NCBI GenBank assembly: GCA_002731275.1
Contig: PCBK01000070.1
Coordinates: forward strand, 88,814 to 152,813
Source: Deltaproteobacteria bacterium
Lineage (GTDB): Bacteria; Myxococcota_C; UBA6777
DNA length: 64,000 nt
Direction: 5' to 3'
Shown: piece by piece, positions 49,666 to 58,697 of the stretch
How positions within the stretch are numbered: position 1 is the stretch's first letter
Layout: each line of letters starts with the position of its first letter
Translations under genes and position numbers: made by a program
The notes under the pieces: generated by a model
Database searches by the model: none
The model's input: the letters and a program-made list of their open reading frames with translations, nothing else
Told to the model about the DNA's origin: nothing

Positions 49666-52600
49666 ATGTGGTCAGATAAACTTGGCTGGCTCGCGTTTTT
49701 GATCCCCTTCTCGATATGGGGGTGGATGGTGGGATTGGCTCCTGGGTGGCTTGATGCGCCTGAGCTTGTCGCGGCTTCCTTTTCCCTTGGGGTGTCCCAT
49801 CCTCCTGGCCACCCTGCCTACATTCTCTTCTCACATTTGTTCGCGTTGTTACCGATCGGTTCGGTCGCCTTTCGTCTCGCGTTGTTTTCGGCTTTTTGCT
49901 TTGGAATGGCGAGTTGGCTGACGTACCGGGCAGGTTTGCATCTGTTCTCTGCGTTTCCTCGCATTTCCTCTGACTCGGCTTGGACGCGATTATTTTGGTT
50001 GCTTCCCACTGTGGGCGCGGGGCTTGTGTATAGCACGTGTTTGCAAGCTGTTCGACCAGAAGTCTACACCTTCCACGCTGCGCTCTGTATGGCGACATTG
50101 GAACGCTGCCTCGCGGCGTATCACGCGACCACCCAAGAAGAGACTGATCGCGCGATGTGGCTGGCCTTGTTATTTGCAGGTGTTGGTCTCGCAAACCATC
50201 ACTATCTGATGTTGTTGATGGTCCCCGGATGCTTGTTACTGTCTATCTTCTCAGGCTTTTGGCAGAAGCGTATCATCACACGTGTGCTCATCTCACTGTT
50301 CATCTTGGGGATTGGGCTGAGTACCTATCTCTACCTGCCTTTGCGTTCAAAACAACAGCCAGTGGTGCACTGGGGGGCTGTTGATTCTTGGGAGAGTATG
50401 GGATGGACTCTCTCCGCGAAAGTCTGGCAAGGCTCCGTCAAGGTCCACAAGAGCCAACAACCGCTTTTGATGAGGGCCTTCTTGTTGCTCTCTTTGTACA
50501 TCGACCAGCTCGGTATTTGGTTATGTTTTCTAGCGTTTGTCGGCTTCTACTTGTTGATCAGGCTGCGTCTGTGGTTGGGGATGGGGGTTGTCTTTTGGTG
50601 GTTGGGGGATTTTCTATCCCGTGTGTTACTTGAGGTGAATCTCCAGGATGCTGATCTTCATGGTTATTTAATCGTCTCTTTCCTCTTGATGTCTTGGGGG
50701 ATAAGCGCTTCGATACTCGCTGTCTTGGAGCGCTTACTTGTGTGGCAAGGTGAGTGGTTACAGGAGGATAAAAAGGCGAGCAGATTCCTGTGGCTACACA
50801 AAGTCAAGCGGTATGTGAGGCCTCTCTCCCTCGGCTATATCTTGCTCCTGCTTGCTGTCCTTGGACCGCTTCCATCTTTTTTCTTCGCACAACAGCCTGA
50901 GCTGACAGCGAACGACAAGCCCCAAAAAACGTTTCGTTGCTGTGATCGGCGCACTCGCTCTGCTTCTTTGCTGTGGATGGAGCTGCTCGAAGAATTTCTG
51001 CCACGCAACGCGCTCGTCTTCTCCACGTATTATCAGACAGGTTTTCTTCGTTGGTATCGGAAGGTTGTAGAGAGAAGTCGACCTGATCTTCACTTCTTCC
51101 AGAGGAACTTTTTGAGCGCCAAGAGGATCGCTGAGGCCGAAGCCTCCCGGTATCCAGAGCACCAAAAGATCTTGCGCATGTTCTCGAAGCGGCCGAGAAA
51201 TATTGCCGCCGAGCTGTTGAGAATTGCACAGCAACACTCCGTGTGCATCGAGTGGTATGAGGATCTTCCGAAGTCGATAAGCTTATACCTATACCCGACA
51301 GGCTTGTTGTTTCAACTCGATCCCGATCAAAAAGTCGAACGAAACAGTGGCGGATGGGCTTCAGATGATGCCGATATCCAGCGTCAACAGGCCCATTTTT
51401 GGGAGGTCGCGTATCAGCTGCTTGATGATGAAATCAAGCGGGACCGTGGGCTTCGTGATGTTTTGTTGTGGACACATTACAATCACGCAAAGGTCTATCT
51501 CTACGGTGGTCGCTGGCGAGCTGCTGAAGCGGAGATCAAGAGGGCTGTGTTGCTCTCCCCCAAAAGCAAAGACATTCTTCGTTTACGAGGGAAAATTGCT
51601 GATAAGATCGATATGCTTCGACGCTCAGAAAAGCAATGGTTGCGAAAACAACGCGAGTTTTACCGTCGCCACCCAGGATGGGATAAGCAAAAGAATGCGG
51701 TGAAAGTCAGAGCAAGGCAAACCACACGAAGAGTAGCCCCCCGACGCCGAAAAAGAGTGTCGCCTCAACGTCGAAAAAAACAACTCGGGAAAACATCAAA
51801 GCCTCCATCTGTTCGGAAACGTCCTCCGGTTGTTCGCCCTCCTGCTTTGCCACAACCCAACGCCAAACAAAAGCAACCTCACAAACATCGACAACGTATG
51901 CTGATGATTCCCGCCCCAAATCTGCCGACGCGACGACTCCCTGTGGTTCGAAAGGTCAAGCCATTTGAGGTCCTTCCTCCGATACATCAACCCGTTAGAC
52001 TTCACGACCATACAAATGACACAGCTCCCCGACGTGTGCTGTTGAAGACGACTGTTCGCTCTCTTTTCCAGTCACCTGCTCCGAGGAGAGACGAACATCC
52101 TTCATTGACAAAGCAGCGGCTTTTGAAAGTTCAAAAGTCGATCAAGAATCGTCAAAGGTTCAAAAAAGCTCTCCTTTCACGTAAAGCCAAACAAGAGGCT
52201 CGCCCTCGAAAGCGTACGAAAAAACCGCTTGTTCGAGCGAACAAGCCCGTTCCCCAAACAAAAAGGCAAATGCTCGCCAAGCAACGGGCTGCGTTGAAAC
52301 GCAAGCAACAAGAGAGTAAGGCGATGCTTCTACGTGCTCGTCGTGTTAGGCCTGACAAGGGGAAGAGGCCGAAGAGAAACACGCAAAAAAGTAGCCTCAA
52401 GAGGAAACTCTTGGCGCAGAAAGCACAAAAAGGCAAAAAGGCCCGCGCTGCAAAAGGAAAAAAGAAACGCAAGAAAGCCCGCGTGGTGAGAGCAAAAAGT
52501 CGCAAAAGCGCAAGGTCCACGAGGTCACAAAAGAAACGCAAGAAGAGAGTACAAAGGCGTAAAAAAACCCGCACCAAGCTCCTAAAGGAGCGAAGAAAGA

Positions 52601-53484
52601 AGACGCAGAGGCGCAAAAAATCCCGTGCCATTGCGCAAAAGAAACGTAAGAGGAAAACCCAAAGACGCAAAAAGAAGACGCAAAAGCGCAAAAAATCCCG
52701 TGTCAAGAAGGTGCAAAAGAGACGCAAAAAGAAGACACTACGGCGAAAGCGTAAAACGCTCAGTCGCAAGGTCAAGAGAAGGCGAAAGAAGAAGGCACAA
52801 AAGCGCAGAAAACGCCGCACCCAGACGAAAAAGAAACGCAGAAGACGCCGCACCCAGGTGAGAAAGAAGCGTAAAAAAGCCCGTGTCATTGCGAAAAAGA
52901 AACACAAGAGGACAACACAAAGGAACAAGAAGAAGGTCCAAAGGCGTGAAAAGTCCGCTGCCAAGGAAAAGAGAAGGCGAAAGAAGAAAGTACAAAAGCG
53001 CAAAAAATCCCGTGCCAAGGTGAAAAAGAAGCGCAAGAGAACGCGCACTGTCAAAACAAGAAGACGCAGGAAACATCGAAAGTCTCGTAAGAGAAAACGT
53101 CGTCTTCGCAAACGCGCAAAGGTTGGTAGCAAGAGGTCACGAGCCGACAAGAAGGCTCCACGTAAGGTGAAGCGAAGAAGAGGACGAAAAAATCGACCCA
53201 AGCGAAAGAAAATAGTCGTCAGAAGGGTGAAAAAGCGCAAGCGCAAACGAATCATCCGCAGGAAGCGAAAGTCTTCCAAGCGACACAAGAGAACGGCTCC
53301 TCGAACACGTAGGTCGGTACGTCGAAGAAAGGGAAGGGGGCGTTCTCTCCCTGTTGCAAACCCCAGAAAGTCTCGTCCTTCAAAGCGCAAGGAGCAGACG
53401 ACTTCACCAACGCCCCGAAAATATCGCAATAAGAACACAAAGACCAAGAAACCAGATAAGCGTAAACCTGCTGACGTTGAGTAG
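49666..53484 (+). CDS. DUF2723 multipass membrane protein with ~600-residue Lys/Arg-rich tail
   Basis: The N-terminal half is a DUF2723-type glycosyltransferase-like membrane protein: GWLDAPELVAASFSLGVSHP, then PGHPAY near residue 45, and about ten hydrophobic helices to about residue 420. A soluble helical region with tetratricopeptide-like character (WTHYNHAKVYLYGGRWRAAE) extends to about 660. From about 675 to 1272 the chain is extremely basic, with low-complexity units such as KKRKRKTQRRKKKTQKRKKS and no transmembrane or folded signature, reminiscent of histone H1 or nucleolar tails. DUF2723 proteins are thought to transfer sugars or lipid-linked groups to envelope substrates. The tail is not part of that family. 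No ribosome binding site is seen; with a 6-bp gap, translation is probably coupled to the deacetylase. Confidence 0.85.
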   Translation: MWSDKLGWLAFLIPFSIWGWMVGLAPGWLDAPELVAASFSLGVSHPPGHPAYILFSHLFALLPIGSVAFRLALFSAFCFGMASWLTYRAGLHLFSAFPRISSDSAWTRLFWLLPTVGAGLVYSTCLQAVRPEVYTFHAALCMATLERCLAAYHATTQEETDRAMWLALLFAGVGLANHHYLMLLMVPGCLLLSIFSGFWQKRIITRVLISLFILGIGLSTYLYLPLRSKQQPVVHWGAVDSWESMGWTLSAKVWQGSVKVHKSQQPLLMRAFLLLSLYIDQLGIWLCFLAFVGFYLLIRLRLWLGMGVVFWWLGDFLSRVLLEVNLQDADLHGYLIVSFLLMSWGISASILAVLERLLVWQGEWLQEDKKASRFLWLHKVKRYVRPLSLGYILLLLAVLGPLPSFFFAQQPELTANDKPQKTFRCCDRRTRSASLLWMELLEEFLPRNALVFSTYYQTGFLRWYRKVVERSRPDLHFFQRNFLSAKRIAEAEASRYPEHQKILRMFSKRPRNIAAELLRIAQQHSVCIEWYEDLPKSISLYLYPTGLLFQLDPDQKVERNSGGWASDDADIQRQQAHFWEVAYQLLDDEIKRDRGLRDVLLWTHYNHAKVYLYGGRWRAAEAEIKRAVLLSPKSKDILRLRGKIADKIDMLRRSEKQWLRKQREFYRRHPGWDKQKNAVKVRARQTTRRVAPRRRKRVSPQRRKKQLGKTSKPPSVRKRPPVVRPPALPQPNAKQKQPHKHRQRMLMIPAPNLPTRRLPVVRKVKPFEVLPPIHQPVRLHDHTNDTAPRRVLLKTTVRSLFQSPAPRRDEHPSLTKQRLLKVQKSIKNRQRFKKALLSRKAKQEARPRKRTKKPLVRANKPVPQTKRQMLAKQRAALKRKQQESKAMLLRARRVRPDKGKRPKRNTQKSSLKRKLLAQKAQKGKKARAAKGKKKRKKARVVRAKSRKSARSTRSQKKRKKRVQRRKKTRTKLLKERRKKTQRRKKSRAIAQKKRKRKTQRRKKKTQKRKKSRVKKVQKRRKKKTLRRKRKTLSRKVKRRRKKKAQKRRKRRTQTKKKRRRRRTQVRKKRKKARVIAKKKHKRTTQRNKKKVQRREKSAAKEKRRRKKKVQKRKKSRAKVKKKRKRTRTVKTRRRRKHRKSRKRKRRLRKRAKVGSKRSRADKKAPRKVKRRRGRKNRPKRKKIVVRRVKKRKRKRIIRRKRKSSKRHKRTAPRTRRSVRRRKGRGRSLPVANPRKSRPSKRKEQTTSPTPRKYRNKNTKTKKPDKRKPADVE

Positions 53485-53494
53485 GGAGCTGGAT

Positions 53495-55114
53495 ATGACT
53501 TCTTCTGCACAAACAGGCTCGTGTTGGTACATCGCAAAAGCACTGTCGTTGTGGGTGTGTAGCTACCTGTTTTTGTTTGGTGTGGCCCACGCAAAGAGCA
53601 AAACAGCCGGGGAATTCTCGGTCCAGTACGCTCGCCCAATGCTTTCTTACGTGGGGTTGCGTCTTCGGGGTGTGCGGATGACACCGTTCGAGAAGAAGGA
53701 GCTCGAAGCGTTGGTCCGAAAGCAAGTTGAAGTCGGGCGATTTATTTATGTGAAGTTGCCATTGGGTAAGAAGGGGATCACGTCGTTTGTCAAAAAGATG
53801 GTGGAGGTTGTCACCAAAAGATCGATGGGGATCGCCAAAATGAGGGCGGAGTGGAGCAGTCAATTCCAAGGGTTTTCAGTGACTGAAGAGCAGCTTCACT
53901 CTATCCAAAATCAATCGTATATTTATTGGATAGAGGTGACCTCCTTTCGCCGCCAGCGAAAGTTTCTTCAAAATCGCTGGGAGCGTATCTTGGCAGGGGG
54001 GAGTCATGTCTGGGAGTACAAGCTCAAGGGGAGCATCTTTTTACAAAAGCTCGAAATTTTTGATTGTCGCGTGCAGAACAGGAAGAAAAGTCGCCTCCAC
54101 GAGCGCTTTTGCCGAAGCAAAAAATCCCACGAGTACACAGGTTTTGCGAAGCCATTTCTTCGTGTCAATGCCGAGGCTGGAGGGCGACTTGGGGAGCGTA
54201 TGCTACGCGATGTGAAGCAAAGAGTTGCGTTGCGCAAGGTTGTCAAGAAATGGGGAAGGTCACTGTTTCTCTCATTGGCCAAGAACCCTGTGTTTACACT
54301 TCATGCACCGATCGTTCGGTCTAAGCTGCAAAAAGTCTACCTTCCGATGGGACGAAAAGAGGGACTCAAGAGGAGCCAGGGGTTCAAAGTCTTTGTCAGG
54401 CATGTGCGTGGGCATTTGCTTTACAAGGGGTTTGTGAAAGTACGTAGAGTCGGTGATAATAGGATGAAATTGGAGGGCGGTGTACGCACTCGAGTCGCAC
54501 CAAAAGCACCACTTTATACGATCGCAGAGCCGATCATCGTGCGTGGTGGGCTGCGCTTGAAGAAGGGAATGATGGTATACGAATACCCACAGGTTTTGTT
54601 GTCCGTTGGGGCATATGTCGGGTTGTTATCGCTCTCTTCACCGGGATTTTTTGCCCAGGGCGATACAAAAGGAACGCCACCTTCTCTTGGGGTCGCGTTT
54701 CCATTTCCGGAGAACAATATGCTCGTCCCTTCGCTCTCCGTCGAGGTCGAGAAAGATATCTCGGAGACGATTGGATGGAATGAGTTTCATTTGTACGGTG
54801 GGGTAGAGTTTGTATTGGGTGAAAACGCAAGCAACTCGTTTGGATTTCCTGTGGGGATCCAGTTTGGCGTGCTCAAGAAATGGTATCTTCGTCAGATTGT
54901 ACTTGAGTTGGGTGTGCGGGTTGGGGGAGCGGGCATTTTTTCGGGACTGCCTCGCGTGATGTTGGGAGGAGAAGGGGTTGTAGGTGGAGCATTTTTCTTC
55001 ACACCCCACTTTAGTCTCGCTCTTCGGGTTGGGTTTCGTGGATATGCTCCGGTACTTGGGACGGCTTCGATGTTGGGACCGTGGTTTCGTTTGGGTGGGT
55101 TTTTTACATTCTAG
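53495..55114 (+). CDS. Exported protein of unknown function with beta-rich C-terminus
   Basis: ATG 53495 follows GGGAG; an open frame reaching back to 53354 only overlaps the preceding gene. The signal peptide is ALSLWVCSYLFLFGVAHAKS. The 539-residue mature part starts with a helical/mixed half (LRGVRMTPFEKKELEALVRK, WSSQFQGFSVTEEQLHSI) and ends in 160 residues of short Gly- and aromatic-rich strands (LSVGAYVGLLSLSSPGFF, FHLYGGVEFVLGENASNSFG, GPWFRLGGFFTF). It ends in Phe and is plausibly an outer-membrane barrel. No known family. It starts 10 bp after the DUF2723 gene and overlaps the convergent methylase gene by 11 bp. Confidence 0.8.
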   Translation: MTSSAQTGSCWYIAKALSLWVCSYLFLFGVAHAKSKTAGEFSVQYARPMLSYVGLRLRGVRMTPFEKKELEALVRKQVEVGRFIYVKLPLGKKGITSFVKKMVEVVTKRSMGIAKMRAEWSSQFQGFSVTEEQLHSIQNQSYIYWIEVTSFRRQRKFLQNRWERILAGGSHVWEYKLKGSIFLQKLEIFDCRVQNRKKSRLHERFCRSKKSHEYTGFAKPFLRVNAEAGGRLGERMLRDVKQRVALRKVVKKWGRSLFLSLAKNPVFTLHAPIVRSKLQKVYLPMGRKEGLKRSQGFKVFVRHVRGHLLYKGFVKVRRVGDNRMKLEGGVRTRVAPKAPLYTIAEPIIVRGGLRLKKGMMVYEYPQVLLSVGAYVGLLSLSSPGFFAQGDTKGTPPSLGVAFPFPENNMLVPSLSVEVEKDISETIGWNEFHLYGGVEFVLGENASNSFGFPVGIQFGVLKKWYLRQIVLELGVRVGGAGIFSGLPRVMLGGEGVVGGAFFFTPHFSLALRVGFRGYAPVLGTASMLGPWFRLGGFFTF

Positions 55115-57866
55115 ACCAGGACGCGAGCAATATATCGAGTTGTTTTTGCTCGGCTGATCGTTGTTTCGAGAATACAGGACTGGAGAGGGCCTGTGCCAGC
55201 CACCGAAGGGGTTGGACGCTTCCGCGAAGTGTCTCCAAAAACGTATGGGTGTTTTGTGGTTGGTGCAGGGATAACCATAAGAGCCTATGGAGTAAATCTA
55301 TTTGTGAGTTGGACGTGGAGAGTGACTGTGTGGCGCCACGTTTCTGGAAATCGTTGAGGGTACAATAACCATTTTTCTTTGTGATCAGTTGATGAGCGCC
55401 ATCGGAGAGTGATTGTGGGCCTTCGAGCTCAACTCCCAAACCTTTCGCGAGGACATCCAATTCACCGAACGGGATGGGGTGTTCACCAAACTGAAAGCGC
55501 GTCAGGATGTAAAATTGGGCGATCGTGTCAAGCTCTGCGATGGGTTGATTGGTTTGTTGTTCCATCACAAGTGAGATAATTTGCTTGACGACGAGGTGCT
55601 GTATTTGTTGCAAAAATGTTTCCGTATCCAATTCGGTTCCATCGGGTAGCTCAACACGTTCGAATTGTGTGAACGCTTGCAGACAGCTCCCTACACAGGC
55701 GAGGACGAGATCTGCACCCTGAAACCCCAGCGAGAAGAGGGTGCGTATACGTTCGTGTACGATCTCTGCGAGACGTGGCCTGACATCTTCCAGATAACGT
55801 CCTACAGCGGTGTGTTTGCGTTTTCTTGCGACGAGGAAGAGCGAAGACGCGAGCGCGGCAGAGTGTTGTGCGCGTAAGCGAGCTGCGCGCTCTGTTGCGA
55901 GGGGCCATGATTCTGTGATGACGAAGCGAGCGCGGCGAAGAGAGTTGATCAAGGTGGACCAGCCTGTTGTCGTTTTGTGCGCGTAGATAACAACAAGGGG
56001 ACCCTCTGGAACGAGGACACGGTGGAGCTCTTGGAAGACTTCTTGCATTCCGCGCTCGAAGTGTTCGCGTGCCTTGAATGGATCGCCGTTGTGTTTGGAG
56101 CGATCTGCGACGAGCTCTCTCTTCTTTGGTGTGAGGGGGCGTGCGAGCTCGTCTTCGTAAAAGGGTTCGAGTATGCGCTTGAGCCAGATGTAAAAATAGT
56201 CGGAGAGGTGGCCATAGGGGACGTTGTCGTAGTATGGAGGATCGGTGATGACTGCGTCGATCGATGCGTCTGGGCGGTCGATCCATTGCGCCGGGGACAT
56301 GGAGACATGTGCTTTTGTCGGGCTCGAAAAGGCAACGGAGCGCAACGCGCGGGTTGTGTAGAGAATATTTTTGAGGAAGTTTCCGGACGTCGTGCCGAGG
56401 GGGTTGGCTTCAGCGACGTCCCAATTGATCGCCATTCTTCCGTTTGATACAGGGCTCTCCAGTTTTTCTCCAAAGGGATTATGTACGACAAGTGTGCTGC
56501 CGCGGTTGGCGAGCTTTGTGACCCCAAAGGCGAGATAAGTGATGATCGCCTTTGCTTTGTCTTTTGTACACGGTGAGGTCGCAAGTAACGCATCGTATGC
56601 GGCCCGCACCCACTTGCAAAAAGTTAACAGCGCAAGCATCTGTCGTGTCGTGAAGAGTTGAGACCACTCTTTAAATCCGTAATTTTGTACGGATATGCCA
56701 AGTGAACCGGCTGGAGGAAGAGGTTCATCTGGAGGGGAGATGTCTATGTCTTCGCAGAGTGTTTGGAGTCTTCGTTGTAAGACTTCTTCGTCAGGGAAGT
56801 AGGATTCGATGTTGGGACCATACAGGTAACGTTTTCCCCTTCGGCCTTCTTGGGTGTATGCGATGGTGATGGGTTGAAGTCCAATCGCGCCTTGTTGTCC
56901 TTTTTGGCGGATATAGCTACCTTCTATCGTTGTATGGCAATGAAAACATTGGACGTGCTGGCCTTTTGACAAAAAGAGGGGTTGAAACTTCCAGGACGTT
57001 GTCGCTTGTGATTCATTTTTGTGTTGGCTCTCGTAGATCTCGAAGCAGACTCTTTTGGTCTCCTTGTTGGGGATGAATTTCATCGCGATATAGCGACCAG
57101 GACGTTTGCTGATCCAGCCTTTTCGCAAAAGCGGGACAGTCGCTTTGCAGTGTGGATTGTGACACTGGACTGTGCGTGTCCAGAGATAGGCTTCTGGACG
57201 GAGTGGAGTGGTTGGTGGCGGGAGATCTCTTGTTGTCAGACGTTTCTTTTTTCGTTTTGAGTCTGATTTTGCACGTTTCACATACTGAAGTGGTGCTGTC
57301 AGTCGAATGGACTTGTCATCTTCGTATCCTGTGGGGGGAGGGTAAAGGTCTCCCAAGTCTTGTGCGACTTTGTCTCGGACCCATTGTCCCCACTTTTGTA
57401 CTTCGTCTGCGAGTTGAGGGCCGTACGTTTGTGGGTAAACGAGTGTGCAGAGTTGGATCAGGTAGGCGACGGGGTTGATGTCGTTGGCGTAGACTTCACA
57501 GCCGAGTCGTAACGCTTCGAGTGGGATCGAGCCGCCTCCGGAGAAGGGATCAAGCAGTCGCGGTGGAACAAGAGGGTATGTTTGCGTAAGTTGCTGTTGG
57601 CTTTGGGCTAATGTGTCTTCTTGGAGGTGGCACTGGCTGAGGGCTGAGAGGAGCGCAAATTGTCTTTTTCTGTGCTCCTCGTCCAAGGGAGCTGGCATCA
57701 ACGTTGCGAAGACTGCAGCTCTTGCTGCGACAAGTGGTTTGCGGGACCACCACTGATGTAGGGTGGAAATATGTCCATGGCGAAGGTTTTTTTCCCTTTG
57801 TGATTCGATGTTTATCGTTTCCGTGGGGAGCATCTCTTCGATCAGGCGTTTGTGCTCTTTATTCAT
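55104..57866 (-). CDS. DUF1156 adenine-specific DNA methylase (COG1743-like)
   Basis: The conserved start is near ATG 57866 (MNKEHKRLIEEMLPTETINI, with ESQREKNLRHGHISTLHQWW), the DUF1156 block. The SAM motif LLDPFSGGGSIPLEALRLGC is at about 100-120, and the target-adenine catalytic motif is TDPPYYDNVPYGHLSD (about 545). A CxxC pair (CHNPHCK) and a second pair (CFHCH) suggest a zinc ribbon. The 920-residue length is typical. Relatives occur in archaeal and bacterial clusters with a DUF499 ATPase and a helicase and are thought to belong to phage-defence modification systems. No such partner is within this window. Its ribosome binding site is weak. Confidence 0.88.
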   Translation of the reverse strand: MNKEHKRLIEEMLPTETINIESQREKNLRHGHISTLHQWWSRKPLVAARAAVFATLMPAPLDEEHRKRQFALLSALSQCHLQEDTLAQSQQQLTQTYPLVPPRLLDPFSGGGSIPLEALRLGCEVYANDINPVAYLIQLCTLVYPQTYGPQLADEVQKWGQWVRDKVAQDLGDLYPPPTGYEDDKSIRLTAPLQYVKRAKSDSKRKKKRLTTRDLPPPTTPLRPEAYLWTRTVQCHNPHCKATVPLLRKGWISKRPGRYIAMKFIPNKETKRVCFEIYESQHKNESQATTSWKFQPLFLSKGQHVQCFHCHTTIEGSYIRQKGQQGAIGLQPITIAYTQEGRRGKRYLYGPNIESYFPDEEVLQRRLQTLCEDIDISPPDEPLPPAGSLGISVQNYGFKEWSQLFTTRQMLALLTFCKWVRAAYDALLATSPCTKDKAKAIITYLAFGVTKLANRGSTLVVHNPFGEKLESPVSNGRMAINWDVAEANPLGTTSGNFLKNILYTTRALRSVAFSSPTKAHVSMSPAQWIDRPDASIDAVITDPPYYDNVPYGHLSDYFYIWLKRILEPFYEDELARPLTPKKRELVADRSKHNGDPFKAREHFERGMQEVFQELHRVLVPEGPLVVIYAHKTTTGWSTLINSLRRARFVITESWPLATERAARLRAQHSAALASSLFLVARKRKHTAVGRYLEDVRPRLAEIVHERIRTLFSLGFQGADLVLACVGSCLQAFTQFERVELPDGTELDTETFLQQIQHLVVKQIISLVMEQQTNQPIAELDTIAQFYILTRFQFGEHPIPFGELDVLAKGLGVELEGPQSLSDGAHQLITKKNGYCTLNDFQKRGATQSLSTSNSQIDLLHRLLWLSLHQPQNTHTFLETLRGSVQPLRWLAQALSSPVFSKQRSAEQKQLDILLASWSRM

Positions 57867-58173
57867 GCATGCGGGTCCCTTTTTTGTGTACAATTCACGT
57901 GGGTTGGCTACCATCATGTGATTTTGTTCGCAAGGAGGGCGTCGGTATCATTTGCCTTTTGGAGGGGGCTGTGATATATTGTCTTCTGCTCGAAAAGAGC
58001 AAGACCGTTTTACAAATGGATATTTCTTTATGTATTTCCCTTTTGTTCACGTTTTTTTGGGAGTACATGTTCCATATGATTGTTTGCAAACCGGTAGCTT
58101 TGTTCATCACTGGGAATCCTGACAACACGATGACATTGCGTTTGTAAAGAGTCCTACTGAAAAGGAGTTAAGG
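57867..58173. other. Divergent intergenic region between the methylase and CxxC-protein genes
   Basis: No gene is recognised. A short hairpin TGCTC-GAAAA-GAGCA (57986-58000) lies in AT-rich DNA. AAGGAGT just before 58174 is the ribosome binding site of the next gene. Confidence 0.5.
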
Positions 58174-58575
58174 ATGCCTGTTGGCGCGGATCTTAAAGTT
58201 GGTGATGAGGTCAATTCCTGGTGTACCAAGTGCCACGAAATGAGAATGCATAAGGTCAGAGCCCTTCGCCCTGATGGACCTCCTCGGGTTGTTTGCATTT
58301 GCCCTGAAGAGCGTGAGCGCAATTACCGACCTAAGCCCCCAAATAGTCGTAAGAAAAAATCGGCACCTGAACCCGAAGTCAATCCTTGGCCCACACTCAT
58401 CCAAGAATGTACCGACGATAAACTTCGTGACTATTCAATCCAAGAGCGTTTTTGGGAAGGTGAATACATCAAACACCGCAAATATGGTATTGGCATTGTG
58501 ACAGAAATGCTCGATGTCAACAAAATGGCTGTGTGGTTTGAGGACAAGAAACGCATCATGGTCTTTAACAAATAG
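58174..58575 (+). CDS. Small CxxC protein with UvrD/PcrA-like Tudor tail
   Basis: ATG 58174 follows AAGGAGT. The N-terminal 60 residues hold a CxxC pair (VNSWCTKCHEMRMHKVRAL) and further Cys (RVVCICPEERERNYRP), like a zinc ribbon that has lost its usual second CxxC (here CIC). The C-terminal 45 residues (GEYIKHRKYGIGIVTEMLDV, then MAVWFEDKKRIMVF) match the H-x-x-(F/Y)-G-x-G-x-(I/V) pattern at the C-terminus of the helicase at 13.1-15.5 kb. Proteins with this small-zinc-plus-Tudor layout occur in myxobacteria (from memory). I infer binding to nucleic acid or to RNA polymerase. Function unproven. Confidence 0.85.
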   Translation: MPVGADLKVGDEVNSWCTKCHEMRMHKVRALRPDGPPRVVCICPEERERNYRPKPPNSRKKKSAPEPEVNPWPTLIQECTDDKLRDYSIQERFWEGEYIKHRKYGIGIVTEMLDVNKMAVWFEDKKRIMVFNK

Positions 58576-58697
58576 TTTCCGTATATCACCTCCAATGCTT
58601 TCCTTTGTTGGATGTACGATGAACATGACATATCCCTCCTTTTGCTCTTGTTTATCCAACACTCTCTCACAATCCACCCAAAAAAGAGAAAAATACC

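Noticed and set aside
52152..53684. Long open frame on the minus strand opposite the Lys/Arg-rich tail
   Set aside because: It is a by-product of AAG/CGC-rich codons on the plus strand. It has a Phe/Leu/Arg composition with no start site, and the plus-strand frame continues from the DUF2723 part with a clean stop.
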